In this document: piece by piece, positions 12,737-24,775 of the stretch | Numbering within the stretch: the first letter of the stretch is position 1 | Layout of the letters: each line of letters opens with the position of its first letter | Assembly (NCBI GenBank): GCA_020137815.1 | Contig: CM035353.1 | Location: 115,001 to 179,000 of the forward strand | DNA: 64,000 nt | Direction of reading: 5' to 3' | Source of the DNA: Hormiphora californensis | Taxonomy: Eukaryota; Ctenophora; Tentaculata; Cydippida; Pleurobrachiidae | Position numbers and translations under genes: made by a program | Notes under the pieces: model-generated | Database searches by the model: none | Seen by the model: the letters and a program-made list of their open reading frames with translations, nothing else | What the model was told of the DNA's origin: nothing

Positions 12737-12739
<3 letters not shown>

Positions 12740-12795
<56 letters not shown>
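12740..12795. repeat. (TA)n microsatellite
   Basis: A long alternating TA tract flanks the left end of the element at 12796-13925; a shorter TA tract at 13926-13946 flanks the right end, as expected if the element inserted into one TA run. Confidence 0.9.
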
Positions 12796-12797
<2 letters not shown>

Positions 12798-13925
12798 TCA
12801 ATGTTATTTTTGTCTGGCTCGCCGACCAAAATTTTCCATCGAGCTATAGTAAATATGCTACAACCCCCAAGGTTTTACTCAGCACCTCAAAAAATTGAAA
12901 AATTGTCAAAACTTCATTATTGTGAAAACGCGATGTCTCTAGCTCAATCCAGTGAGGTGCTAGACACTGAAATATCCCGTGAGGTGCCCACGTGAGGTGC
13001 TCTTGATTTACAGGAATACCGTTTGAGCAAAAATCTCGAAATTTTCGGAAAAGCTAGATTTATTTCTAACTTATCAGATGAGGTGAAAAGCTAAGACAAT
13101 TTTACTCATTTAGTGAGGTGCAAGCCGTTTTTAGAGCTAAAAGTTTACTCTTCAGGGGTCAAATGAGTGAATAATGATTTGAAACTTGGTATATAGCAAG
13201 ATTGGACAATTTCCCCCCTGATTTACCTAAAATTTAATCTAAAAATTACTCAGCGAGTGAGGTGCAGACCTTTAAAAAATTACATATTTTACCTACTTCT
13301 CAAGGGCACCTCACAGGTTGAGTAATGACATTGGAGTCGATTAGGTAGTGTTTGGGGATGTCATATGAGCAAATTAAGGCCACTTTTAGAACTATATACT
13401 CACTGAGTGAGGTGCAATTAGCGTTTGAAGAAAATACCGTTTTTTGGGTGCACCTCACTCATTGAGCAAAATTTTTGGAACTTTTTTGGTACAAATGATG
13501 GTTTAGAGTCTACTGCAAGTATCTAGCTAGCGAAAGTCGTGAAACGTGAGGTGCTACAGGCTTAAAAGTAGATGTAAGTATACAGTGTAACTTTAAACAC
13601 CGTTTGCACCTCATAGATTGAGTAAGTTTGCTTACATATTTTAATAGGTGTATATATTGGACATTTTTCAGCATATTTTCGAAAATTTTAGGAAAAATTA
13701 TTAAAAATTGACGGAACAGCACATGCTTTTGCAAACTATGTCACCGGCACCTCACGAAATGAGTTATTCAAATTTTAGAGTTGTAAAAGCGATTATTATA
13801 CATTTTTATTAATAAATTCGGAATATTTCGTTAATTTGGCATTATTTAGTTGTCCAAAAATGACTAAATGTAAAAGTGTCCATTTTTCGAAGTCAAAAAC
13901 GAACCAGACAAAAATAACATTGACC
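12796..13925. mobile_element. 1.13-kb non-autonomous TIR element inserted in a TA run
   Basis: The left end ggtcaatgttatttttgtct and the right end agacaaaaataacattgacc are perfect inverted repeats (about 22 bp with the next bases), each abutting TA. The interior has no long ORF but carries many copies of 'gtgaggtgc' and 'gcacctcac' (for example 12951, 12978, 12994, 13121, 13258, 13409, 13544), probably subterminal protein-binding repeats. TA flanks suggest Tc1/mariner-type integration; no transposase is present. Confidence 0.72.
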
Positions 13926-14758
13926 ATATATATATATATATATATCTATAATATAAACATATTTGGTCATATATGGACCGGATCTCTAATATCTATTGAT
14001 TGAAAATGGTAAATTTTATCACCATGACTCATAAACACCTGATAAAATCTACAAAAAACAGTATACCGGTACTTCGCTTCTGAATTCCATTCTTGCTATC
14101 TGTAAAGACAGCAGCTCAGATAACTATGGGTGGTAGCTATTGAAATTCAGAGTTCTTAGCGGAAACACACCGATATATAGCATTATGGTAGGAAGAAAGT
14201 AGATATATACAGACGATGTAATGAGACCCAGATCACATATACAATGCTAATTTGTACAATAATTATATCATTCATCTCTAAGAAAGGATTTTAGAATGTC
14301 CAATAGAAAGTAAAGAAAATCATCATTAATCGCACACTGGCTTCTTCTTTTTAGGACTTGATTAAAAGAAAGCACTAGAAAACTTATTAGAGATATCTCC
14401 ACCGGATACACATGTATAGTACTAAGTAAATTGAAAAGTACCCTCAGGAGCACCCTCTGAGACTGATCTTCAATCTTATTTCTCTCGGTCTAAACTCTAA
14501 TTAATCGATGTTATAAGATGTACATTTTCAACATTTAGCATTTTAAAAAGCTATCACAAGGATTACATTTTCACAACGTGTCCACAGTATAATAATTTTT
14601 TCTCTTTCTCAATGTCCCTTCATTGTCATTAATCTCTGAGCCACTGATCACACCACCCTTATTAACCAAGCTCTCTGAAATCACCCCCAACACAAAGATA
14701 CTTCCGCCTCGAAACTCCCCTCATTTCATTTCACTTGAAATTCATTCAATTGTCTGCT

Positions 14759-17700
14759 TCACAAAATGGAATTCCAATCGAAATTATCCTCGATCTCCTC
14801 TTCAGGAGGTCTCATGGGTGGATAGCCCAATTCGGATAAACCCTGAAATAAGATGCGACATGTGTTAGCAATATAACATGGTGGAATTGTTGAATTGTGA
14901 GGTATACTGTGAGAGACTGGGTTAATAAAATCGGAGGGTAACGTATAGTGTTATCCCATTACAATGAGAACTGAGGTATGTCTATAAAATTGGAAGAGAG
15001 AAGTAGTTCTCTTTCTTCCATGATGAACTTCATGAATCATGTAGTACATGATGTACCTGGGTTGGGTTGCTGGAAATGTATGTTGAGAAGGAGGCAGCTA
15101 GATCATTTAATTGTCCAGCAGAGAGGTTTAGACCGCTGTCCGTCTTGAAGCTCTCCATCAGGTGGTGGACCTGGAGGGGCAACATCTGTTCTCCGGTTAG
15201 TGCTCAATGGAGATGTATCATGGGGAGGGGGACAAGAGGAGGGTTAGTGCTCAATGGAGATGGAACCAGGAAGAGGGGGCAGGAAGAGGGGGCAAAAAAA
15301 AGGGGGACATGAATACAAAAAGGGACGGCAGAAGGGTCAAGGGTAAGTAGGGACTACGAAAGGGGGTCTGTGGGCCGTGGGGTCTATCGACATACCCTTC
15401 CGTCTTGACTGTAGTTAAGATTTCCCTTCGAACTGCTGGAATGCATCTGTGGCAAAGTCGGGTCTGTACCTGACAGAGTGACATGTGATAAATATCAAAC
15501 AGTACACTCAACTTATAACGATGCGAGTTATGTTGTAAGCCTCCTTTACATTGGTAACATACAAATAAAAGCATACTGTTAAATAGTTACAATATGTGTA
15601 TTACATACTTCCAATGAGTTGATTAGCCGTCTGACTATTGTTAAGATTCCTAAATTACTTCTTTAAAAAACCCGGCCGTTTTGTAACCCCCCGGGGGGGG
15701 GTTTTAACGGTTTTAAAAGTTAGGGTTGGTGAGGGGGGAAGGGGAAAAAAGAAAAAGGAGAGAAAAGGAGAGAGAGAAAAGGGAAAAAGGAGAAAGAAGA
15801 CGGAAAAGGAAGAAGAAGAAGGGGAAAGAGAAGAAAAGAGAGGGGAAGGAGAGAGAGAGAGGAAGAAGAGAGAGAAAAAAAAGAGAAAGAGAGAAGAAAA
15901 AGAGAAGAGAAGAAGAGAAAAGGAGAAAAGGGAAAGGGGGGAAGGAAAGAAAAAAAAAAGGAAAAAGGAAAAAGGGGGGGAAAAAAAAAAAAAAAGGGGG
16001 GAAAAAAGAGGGAATTTATGAATTATGTACTAACTGTTCAACCCTAAAGGCTAAAGTTTGGAATTTATTTGTAAAAGGGTTTCCAAAAGGGGGGTTCCCA
16101 AAAACGGGCCTTTTAAAAAAGAAAAAAAACACCCAAAAAGCCTATAAACTTTTTTTAAAGGTTACGAACTTTTTGACCGTTTAAAAACCTTTAAAAAAGC
16201 TTTTTGAAAGCGCTTTAAGGCAAAAAAGCGCTTTAAACGGACCCCCCAAAAACCCCAAAAAACCGCTTTAAAGCGCTTTAAAGCGCTTTAAACGCTTTTT
16301 TTAAAAAGCGTTTTAAACAGCGTTTAAAAAACCGCTTTAAGGGCCTTTAAAAACCGCTTAAACGCTTTTTTTTTCAAAATCCAAAAAAAAAACCTTTAAA
16401 GGCTTTAAAAAATCGCTTTAAAAAAGCGCTAAAAAAAAGGAAAAAAACGCAACCAAAGCCTTTTTAGCGCTTTAAGCGTTTTTTAAAATTTAAAAAATTG
16501 AATTGGTTTTAAAAAAAAGCGTTTTTTAAAAAAACCAAAAGCGGCAAAAAAAGCACTTTTTTAAATGTTTTAAAAAGCGCTACAAAGCGCTTTAAAGCGC
16601 TTTTTAAAGCGCTATAAAGCGCTTTATAGCGCTATAAAAAGCGCTAAAAAGCGCTTTTTATAGCGCTATAAAGTGCTTTTCAAAGCGCTATAAAGCGCTT
16701 AAAAGCGCTTTCGAAAGCGCTATAAAGCGCTTTTTATAGCGCTATAAAGCGCTTTTTATAGCGCTTTATAGGGTAGAAGGGCCACGGCCCTTGAACACCG
16801 CCACGTGGCGGTTTTAACCGCCACGTGGCCCCTGGACGTGGCGTCAATTCTCAGGACGTGGCGCCAATGAGCCTTTTTGGCGGTGTTCATGTGGCGTTAA
16901 TAGTCGAAATTGGCGCTTCGAATTGGCGCTTTTCTTTTTTGGCCCCAGGGACGTGGCGTTGGCCCCAGGACGTGGCGTCAATTTTTGAATGGCGGAGATG
17001 TCAAAATTTTTTGGCGCTTTCGGATGACGCCACACCCGAAAAATTCGAATCGCCAATTTGTTTTTTTGGCCTATCATTTGGCGCTAATTTTTGGCGCTAA
17101 TTTTTTGGCGCCATGTAAATTGGCGCCATATAAACTGATACTAGAAACCCCCTAGTGGCCCCTAGGGACCCCCCAGGAGGCGCTAGAGTCACCTAAAAGC
17201 CCCCTAGAAGGCTCCAAGAGACCCCTAGAGGCCACTAGAGTCGATTAGAGTCCCTTAAAAGCCCAGAAAGATCGCATGCAGCCCCAGTTGAGCACACAAG
17301 GCCCCCAAAAAGCCACCAGAGTTCTCTAGAGTCCCCTGAAACGCGCCAAGAGGACACCAGAGATCCCTGAATGCCCGTAGAAGTCCCTAAAGACCCAAAG
17401 AGGCCCCAAGGATTGAACTATTAAAAAAGAGCTGTGTTTATATGTTTATTATGTAAATATATCGCCATGTAAATGGCGCTAATAATTACTTTGGCGCTTT
17501 GATGTGGCGGAGTTTATGTGGCGCCAATTATGTGGCGTCAATTATTGACGCCACACCGAAAATTCAAAAAACCACGTGGCGCTAAAATCGACTAAAAATC
17601 CATTGGCGCCATCCTCTCAAATTGACGCCACGTCCTGGGGCCAACGCCACGTCCCTGGGGCCAAAAAAGAAAAGCGCCAATTCGAAGCGCCAATTTCGAC

Positions 17701-19075
17701 TATTAACGCCACATGAACACCGCCAAAAAGGCTCATTGGCGCCACGTCCTGAGAATTGACGCCACGTCCAGGGGCCACGTGGCGGTTAAAACCGCCACGT
17801 GGCGGTGTTCAAGGGCCGTGGCCCTTCTACCCTTTATAGCGCTTTAAAAAGCGCTTTATAGCGCTTTGTAGCGCTTTTCAAAGCACTTTTTAAAAGTGCT
17901 TTTTATAGCGCTATAAAGCGCTTTAAAGCGCTATAAAAAGCGCTTTATAGCGCTATAAAAAGCGCTTTTTAGCGCTATAAAAAGCGCTTTAAAGCGCTAT
18001 AAAGCGAAAGCGCTTTATAGCGCTAGAAAGCGCTTTAAAGCGTTTGAGAAAGCGCTTTATAGCGCTTTTGAAAGCGCTTTTAAAGCGCTTTAAAGCGCTT
18101 TATTTTTGGATTTTGAACAAAAAAAGCGCTTTATAGCGGTAGCGCTTTAAAGCGCTTTTGAAAGCGCTTTAAATTGCTACAAGAAACGCTTTAAAGCGCT
18201 TTTAGCGCTTTAAAAGCGCTTTAAAGCGGTGCGCTTTAAAGCGGTACCGCTTTAAAGCGCTTTATAGCGCTATAAAGCGCTTTCTCAAACGCTTTAAAGC
18301 GCTTTAAAGCGGTCGAAAATGTTCAGCCCAGAACTACCATATTACCACATTTAGTTACTCCTTTCCATCCAAAATATACTCTAATTTCCAGTCAAATTCC
18401 TTCCAACCCCTTCACTCACGGGATACAGAGAGTTTTTCCACGGTCACATTTCCATTACTCATAACAGGGGTGCTGTTGTTTCGTATTTTGGGAAGTCTGG
18501 GAGCTTTAGCGTGGTAGTTAACAAAATCTTCCTCCACCGGGGAATATGGGGACCGCTCCTGAGAAGGGGGACAAGGGGGTTAGTGAGATGGCAATGTAAT
18601 GGGGTTATGGGTGCTGATATATAGGATACGAATTACGAAGTTAGAGAGAGGGGGGAATGAATGGGATGATGGAAGTAATGTGTTAAGGGATGATGTCATA
18701 GTGTGTTAACACACAGCTTGGTATAACTACCACCAAGAGCGATATAATCCTCCTCCCATCCCGTGACTGTGGTTGTCAGGGCGACGCTCTAATCATGTAA
18801 TGACGTATGCACGATAACATTTCTACGCTTCTACACGGCATGACGGTACGTGATGGAGGTGCCAAGTGCGCGCGCCCGACTAGATGGTAGAATGGGAGGC
18901 TCGCGCGTTACATACATTCCACCGCCATCCAGGGAGGAGATGTTGGAGAGATGCCAAGACTCTGGCTTATAAGCATCGAACTATTAACTCTTCTTTCTTT
19001 CTCTCGTTCGGTGCGGAGAAAGAGAGAGCTGAGAGGGAGAGAGATAGATAGAGGGAGAGAGAGAGAGAGCAGTGT

Positions 19076-19112
<37 letters not shown>

Positions 19113-22100
19113 CAGTGTGAGAGAAAGAAAGAGAGCGACAGCTGGAGAATACCGGAAGATGTAGACCTGCTGCTAGGAGAGTAAAAAAAGATAGTAGACA
19201 CTTTGAGAACTTCCCATTTTAGCATCAAAGGACAATAGTGAAGTGTCTGACAAAGGATCCACAGAGCCTGCAATCCATTGTAACAGAAAATAGAAACAGA
19301 CACACAGTGATGGTTGCAGACAGCCAGGATCAATGTGGTGGCAATGCCACAGCCCCAAAAGTCACCGTGTTTTCTTGGATAATATGAAACCCTCTGGATC
19401 AAGAGAAGGAATAAGATGTAGTTTACTATGGCACTGTAAAAACGTCTGATACATGGTTGCAGTTATGTATGTGGTGTTCAATATGTTAGAAAATTGTTTG
19501 AAATTTAAAGAACCGAAACGGATGGGATGTTGGACGAGGATATGTAATGATAAATTGGTGTATTTGGTACTGTATACCGTGACCCCATAATCATACTTGA
19601 GGGTTAGAAAATAGCAACCATACTATTATTCCATATATGGCTATCGGAGGACTATCAGTATGCGAAATAAACGTCTACGAAGGGATAGATAGAGGAGCCT
19701 TTTTAGACTTTTGATTTCATAAAAACTGAAAAATGTGAGTTACACCACGGTTTTTTCTTCCAGTAAAAAACCCAGGAAGGTGGCTACTGTGAATTGTGAT
19801 GTTAGTATTGGAAGGTGGCTACTGTGAATTGTGATGCTAGTATTGAATTACCTTACTCAGATAAGTAGATCATTAGTAAGTCACCAAAGTCTATCATTAA
19901 TCATCGCTCATCTGTCTCCATGGCCTCCATTATCGATCACTCTCTAAAAGAGCCTACATTTCTCTCTCTCTCTACAGTAGTAACTGTCAAGAGCCAAGTA
20001 ATATTTATAGACGCTTACTACCTTTAACAGTAACATCTCTTCCCCTAATCGACTGTCAATATATTAAATATGACAACACAATGTCATGTAGTAATCTGTG
20101 GTGCTTAGAGAGAGAGATATGGAGAATTCAGAGGGGAGAGTCTAGAGAGATAGGAAGAGTCGACTACTGTATGAAGGGATAAACTGGAGGGAGAGTATTA
20201 GATAATGAACGATGTCAATTCTTTGTACAAAGGGCGTATATAAAGTTCCAAAAGTGATCAGATCTCGTTTAGTTATAACTTTCAAATGGGGCCCCCATGG
20301 TATGGGGTCATTTGTGTGTGTGTGTGAGAGAGAGAAAGAGAGAGAGAGTGAAAAGGAAGGAGATGTGTAACCAAAGAATTGTAAACTTATCGTTCCCTAT
20401 TTTGCCCTCCCTCCCACACAATCCTGCCTGTGTGCTGCAGTAGCAGTATCATGTTGTTATGTTCTAACACAGTCTAGCTAGGCAAGTACCATGATGATCG
20501 TCAGCAGATCTATACACTATCAATTCAAAACTTCATTTCACGTGCTCCCGGCTGATCCCGGTTCAAATGCTTTCAAATATCAGACTTACTCAGGAAGGAT
20601 TAAAAAATAGCTATTTGTAGAAATTTGGAGATAGATAATGTAAAAGGGACTGAGAACGGAAAGAGAGAAGAAATAGAAGGGGCGAATGATCTAGCACACT
20701 CGCTAAATTTGATTTTCTGTTCGGTCACATTATATAGATTATTAGGTAATGTAGGCGATTGTGGACATTGGCCAGACTTAATAAGAAGGTCCTACGTAGC
20801 TCAGCAGCTTGCTTAGGATATTTATGGTTAAAATTAGATAATTTGCTGCGACAGGATAACATAATTCTGGAACTTATTGGAATAATTGTTCTGAACCACG
20901 CTATAGGATACAGTCGTCTTATAAACGTTTCTGGTGCAGTCTACTACTATAACATGCCCCGTCATATTCATTGTAACACCACACCCGGGATAGGTTATTT
21001 CTCACCTCTCTCTCTCTCTCTCTACCGCGGGGCGTTTAACCTAGTACTATCTGAGTCTGCCGCTACCTACCTGTAGGAGCAATTCCCTCTTGTGGGTTTT
21101 GATAACCCTCTGCATAATTTACCTTTCTTCTCCTCTCTCTTTCTCTCCTTTTTCCTCGTCACCCCTCTTCCCCCCCCCCCGGGGGGGGGGGGGGCCCCCC
21201 CTTGGGAGGGAGGGAGGGACCATCTTTCATAGCGAAGGAGACCCCGGAAGTAAGAGAAAGAAGGAGAGAGAGAGGGAGAGAGAAAGAAGGAGAAAGAAAG
21301 AAGGAGAAAAAGTGAGAGGATGAGAGAGAGAAAGATAGCGAAGGGGAGAAAGAGATAGACAGATTATATAGAGAGGAGAAAGAGAGGGAAAGGATTGGAG
21401 ACAGAGAGTTTTAACTTGAATATGCTAAGTTGGACGAAGAAGATTGAAGAAACGGTCAGAAATACTGGCGTTTGATGGGAAAATATGTAGAAAGAAAGTT
21501 AGAAAAGAGAAAAGATTGGGGGATGATAGAGAGATGAACACGTGATTCATCTGTGTGATATTGATAAGCAGGAGGAAAGGAAAAGAGGATGGTGTTAAAA
21601 TTGAACACTGAGACTATCGCACTCATTGTCAGTTTTCATCTCTCTCTCTCTCTCTCTCTCTCTCTGCTCTCTCTCCTCTCTCTCTCCTCTTCCTCTTCTC
21701 TCTCTCTTTTCAGCTTTCTCTCTTTTTCCTCTCTCTCCTCCACTCTCTCTTCTTCTCTCTCTCTCCTCTCCTCTCCTTCATCTCCTCTCTCTCTCTCGTC
21801 ATCCTCTCTCTCTCCTCTCTCTCTCCTCTGCCTGCGTCTCTCTCGCTCCTCTCCTCTACTCTCAAATGCCGCCTGGTCTCCTCTCTCCTCCTCTGCCCCC
21901 TCTCTCTCTGTTCCTCCTCTCGCTGCGGGCCTATCTCTGAACCGCTCTCTCGTCCTCTCTCTCGTCTCTCTCTCCTCTCTCCCTCTCTCAGAAAGCTCCG
22001 CCCAACATGCATGCGATCAGATCACGTCACTTTATATGCACGTACTCTCATAAATGTGTGTATGTATGATAGAAGGTGAAAGAGCATCAATTTGATGCCA

Positions 22101-24744
22101 TTGAAACCCATTCTGGATCCCAGAGTCCAACCCCTAATGGCCTATATAATATCAAAAATTAAATCTGGTGTGTTGTCATTCTTGTTGTATCTTTGGTCCC
22201 TATGTAGCCTAAGTATCTCAATGTGATGACTTCATTCTTGGATTTTGACACCTACCCAGGCAGTTTGTCAACACGGCCTACTAATTAGTTTGTCACCTGT
22301 ATGTTTTACCATCATCTGTAGTAGTAGACCTCACAAAGGAGCCATTAGGCTCTGGGCTAACATTGAATATTTCTAGAGAAAACAGTGCAGATTCAAATGA
22401 GTTGACACGAACGGGGTGGTGCACTTCGTTGCGAAGTCACAGGGCACAATGTAATAATTTCATTACCAAGGGTTATACAGTATCGTGCGTGAATAAAAAT
22501 TCGTATTCGAGAATGCGGGAACGGAGAAACAACAATACAGTCGGACCCCGATTTACCGGGCAAAACCCTTCTAGCATCCCGGTAAATCGGGGGGGGGGGG
22601 GGGGGGGGGGGTGCCCGACTGTATATTATAACTTACCCCACAACTACTACTGCTACGTCTCTTCTTTTTGTGCGGGAAGGTAAACGAGACCCCTCTCCCT
22701 CCAGTTTGCTGTAATGATAGGTCCCGTTGTGGGGATAGTGTGCTTCCGTTCTACACCCTGATCCTCTGCCTCGCCAAGCATCCAATAGCACCCCTGAGAG
22801 AGAGGGGGATGTTAGCACGCACCCCTGTGTGGGAGAGAGAGGAGAATGTTAGGGATCCAATAGCACCCCTGTGTGGGAGAGAGAGGAGAATGTTAGGGAT
22901 CCAATAGCACCCCTGTGGGAGAGGAGAATGTTAGCAACCCTGTGTGGAAGAGAGAGGGGATCATGTTAGGGATCATAATAGCACCCCTGTGTGGGAGAGA
23001 GGAGAATGTTAGGGATCCAATAGCACCCCTGTGTGGGAGAGAGGAGAATGTTAGGGATCCAATAGCACCCCTGTGGGAGAGAGGGGAGAATGTTAGGGAT
23101 CCAATAGCACCCCTGTGGGAGAGGAGAATGTTAGGGATCCAATAGCACCCCTGTGTGGGAGGAGGGAGAATGTTAGGGATCCAATAGCACCCCTGTGGGA
23201 GAGGGAGAATGTTAGGGATCCAATAGCACCCCTGTGGGAGAGGAGAATGTTAGGGATCCAATAGCACCCCTGTGTGGGAGAGGGAGAGAATGTTGGGATC
23301 CAATAGCACCCCTGTGGGAGAGAGGAGAATGTTAGGGATCCAATAGCACCCCTGTGTGGGAGAGAGAGGAGAATGTTAGGGATCCAATAGCACCCCTGTG
23401 TGGGAGAGAGAGGAGAATGTTAGGGATCCAATAGCACCCCTGTGTGGGAGAGAGAGGAGAATGTTAGGGATCCAATAGCACCCCTGTGGAAGAGAGAGAG
23501 AGAGGGGGGATGTTAGGGATCCAATAGCACCCCTGTGGGAGAGGGGATCATGTTAGGGATCCAATAGCACCCCTGTGGGAGGGGAGAATGTTAGGGATCC
23601 AATAGCACCCCTGTGTGAGAGAGAGAGAGAGGAGAATGTTAGGGATCCAATAGCACCCCTGTGTGGGAGAGAGAGGAGAATGTTAGGGATCCAATAGCAC
23701 CCCTGCATGGGAGAGAGGAGAATGTTAGGGATCATAATAGCACCCCTGCATGTGGGAGAGAGAGAGGGGTTATCATGGTGGTACATTTTCGAAAGTTCTA
23801 GAACGGGAATCAATGACAAATATATCAGTGATCCCTTAGGGATCCTCGGCATAGCTATTATAGCAATTCCAAAAATTGAATTTAAGTAACTTGTGAATTG
23901 GACCCGAACTGTGCAGGAATAAACCATTTTATCATAATCTTATTTTTAACTTATTTTTTTAATTAAAAAAATATATAAATCACACAGAAAGACCTCAACA
24001 GTTTTAAAAATAAATCTTTGCCTCAGTTTTAAAGAGAACTGAGGGTTTAAACACACAGGGTGATGCGGATGAGAGTTTGGGGACCATCAAGTGGATGTAC
24101 ATGTACACCTTATAGCTTTCATGTACATCAGCTATTATCGGAAATTTATCTCTCTATAGTCCCTCGCTCTTGATCTCTCCTCTCTCTCCTCTCTCTCGTG
24201 GCTGCTCTCCCTTGGCTCTCGCTCTCCATCATCTTCTTCTGGCTCCCCTCCTCCTCCAATCGCGTCTCCCTCTCTCTCTCTTCTCTCTCTCCTCCTGTCT
24301 CTCGTTCTCTTCGGGGTCGCCATTGCCTCGCCTCGTTGTGCTCTGCCTGTCCTCAGTGCCTCTGGCATTTGCTGCTTTCTTTCGTTTCCTATCTGCTCGT
24401 GATCTTTTCTGTCTAATGTCCTGGTCACTGATCTCTCACTAGAATTGTGCCTCTCGTCTTCGGAGTTTCCGACCTCTACTTTTGACGTCAAAGACCACCA
24501 CCTTCAACTCAAGTACAGAGAACAGAGATCGAGATAGATCGCGATCGCGAGAGATAGCGCGTCTATAGATCGAGCGAGAAGCAGAAGAGAGAGAATATGA
24601 TAGATTTATCTCTTCTATCTTTCTCTCTCGAGCGCTCTCGCTCTATCTCCTCTATCTCGCGAGCTCTCTATCTCTCTCTCTAGCTAGCTCTCTCTTCGTT
24701 CTCTCTCTCTCTCTCGCTCCTCTCTATCTTCATCTCTCTCTCTC

Positions 24745-24775
<31 letters not shown>

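Noticed and set aside
15638-16184. Two overlapping Lys/Arg/Glu-rich ORFs of 127 and 152 codons
   Set aside because: They are translations of a nearly pure purine tract in several frames at once, with no domain and no splice context.
16825-17155. ORFs with 'WRWPQDVASIF'-like sequence on both strands
   Set aside because: They lie within the arm of the 2.1-kb fold-back and their partners on the other strand are mirror images.
18912-18965. Candidate extra FoxJ exon (PESWHLSNISSLDGGGMY)
   Set aside because: Protein-like and phase 0-0, but the acceptor is weak and the donor choice arbitrary; mentioned within the gene, not called separately.
20625-21076. Plus-strand ORFs of 63 and 105 codons inside the FoxJ intron
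   Set aside because: No family resemblance, no splice partners; the second ends in a CT repeat.
21589-22053. Long Ser/Leu-rich ORFs and the opposite Arg/Glu ORF
   Set aside because: (CT)n/(GA)n microsatellite translation; other such ORFs at 7641-8106, 18908-19184, 25813-26261, 60457-60831 and 62944-63294 were dropped for the same reason.
22785-23765. Array resembling a CRISPR array (regular ~45-bp repeats)
   Set aside because: Units are contiguous with no unique spacers, differ in length by GA slippage, and the host is an animal genome. The same applies to 38804-41773 and 53978-54425.
24135-24491. Minus-strand SR/RE-rich ORF
   Set aside because: Could be an RS-domain exon, but it lies on a CT-rich tract, has no recognisable partner exon and does not fit the FoxJ phases.
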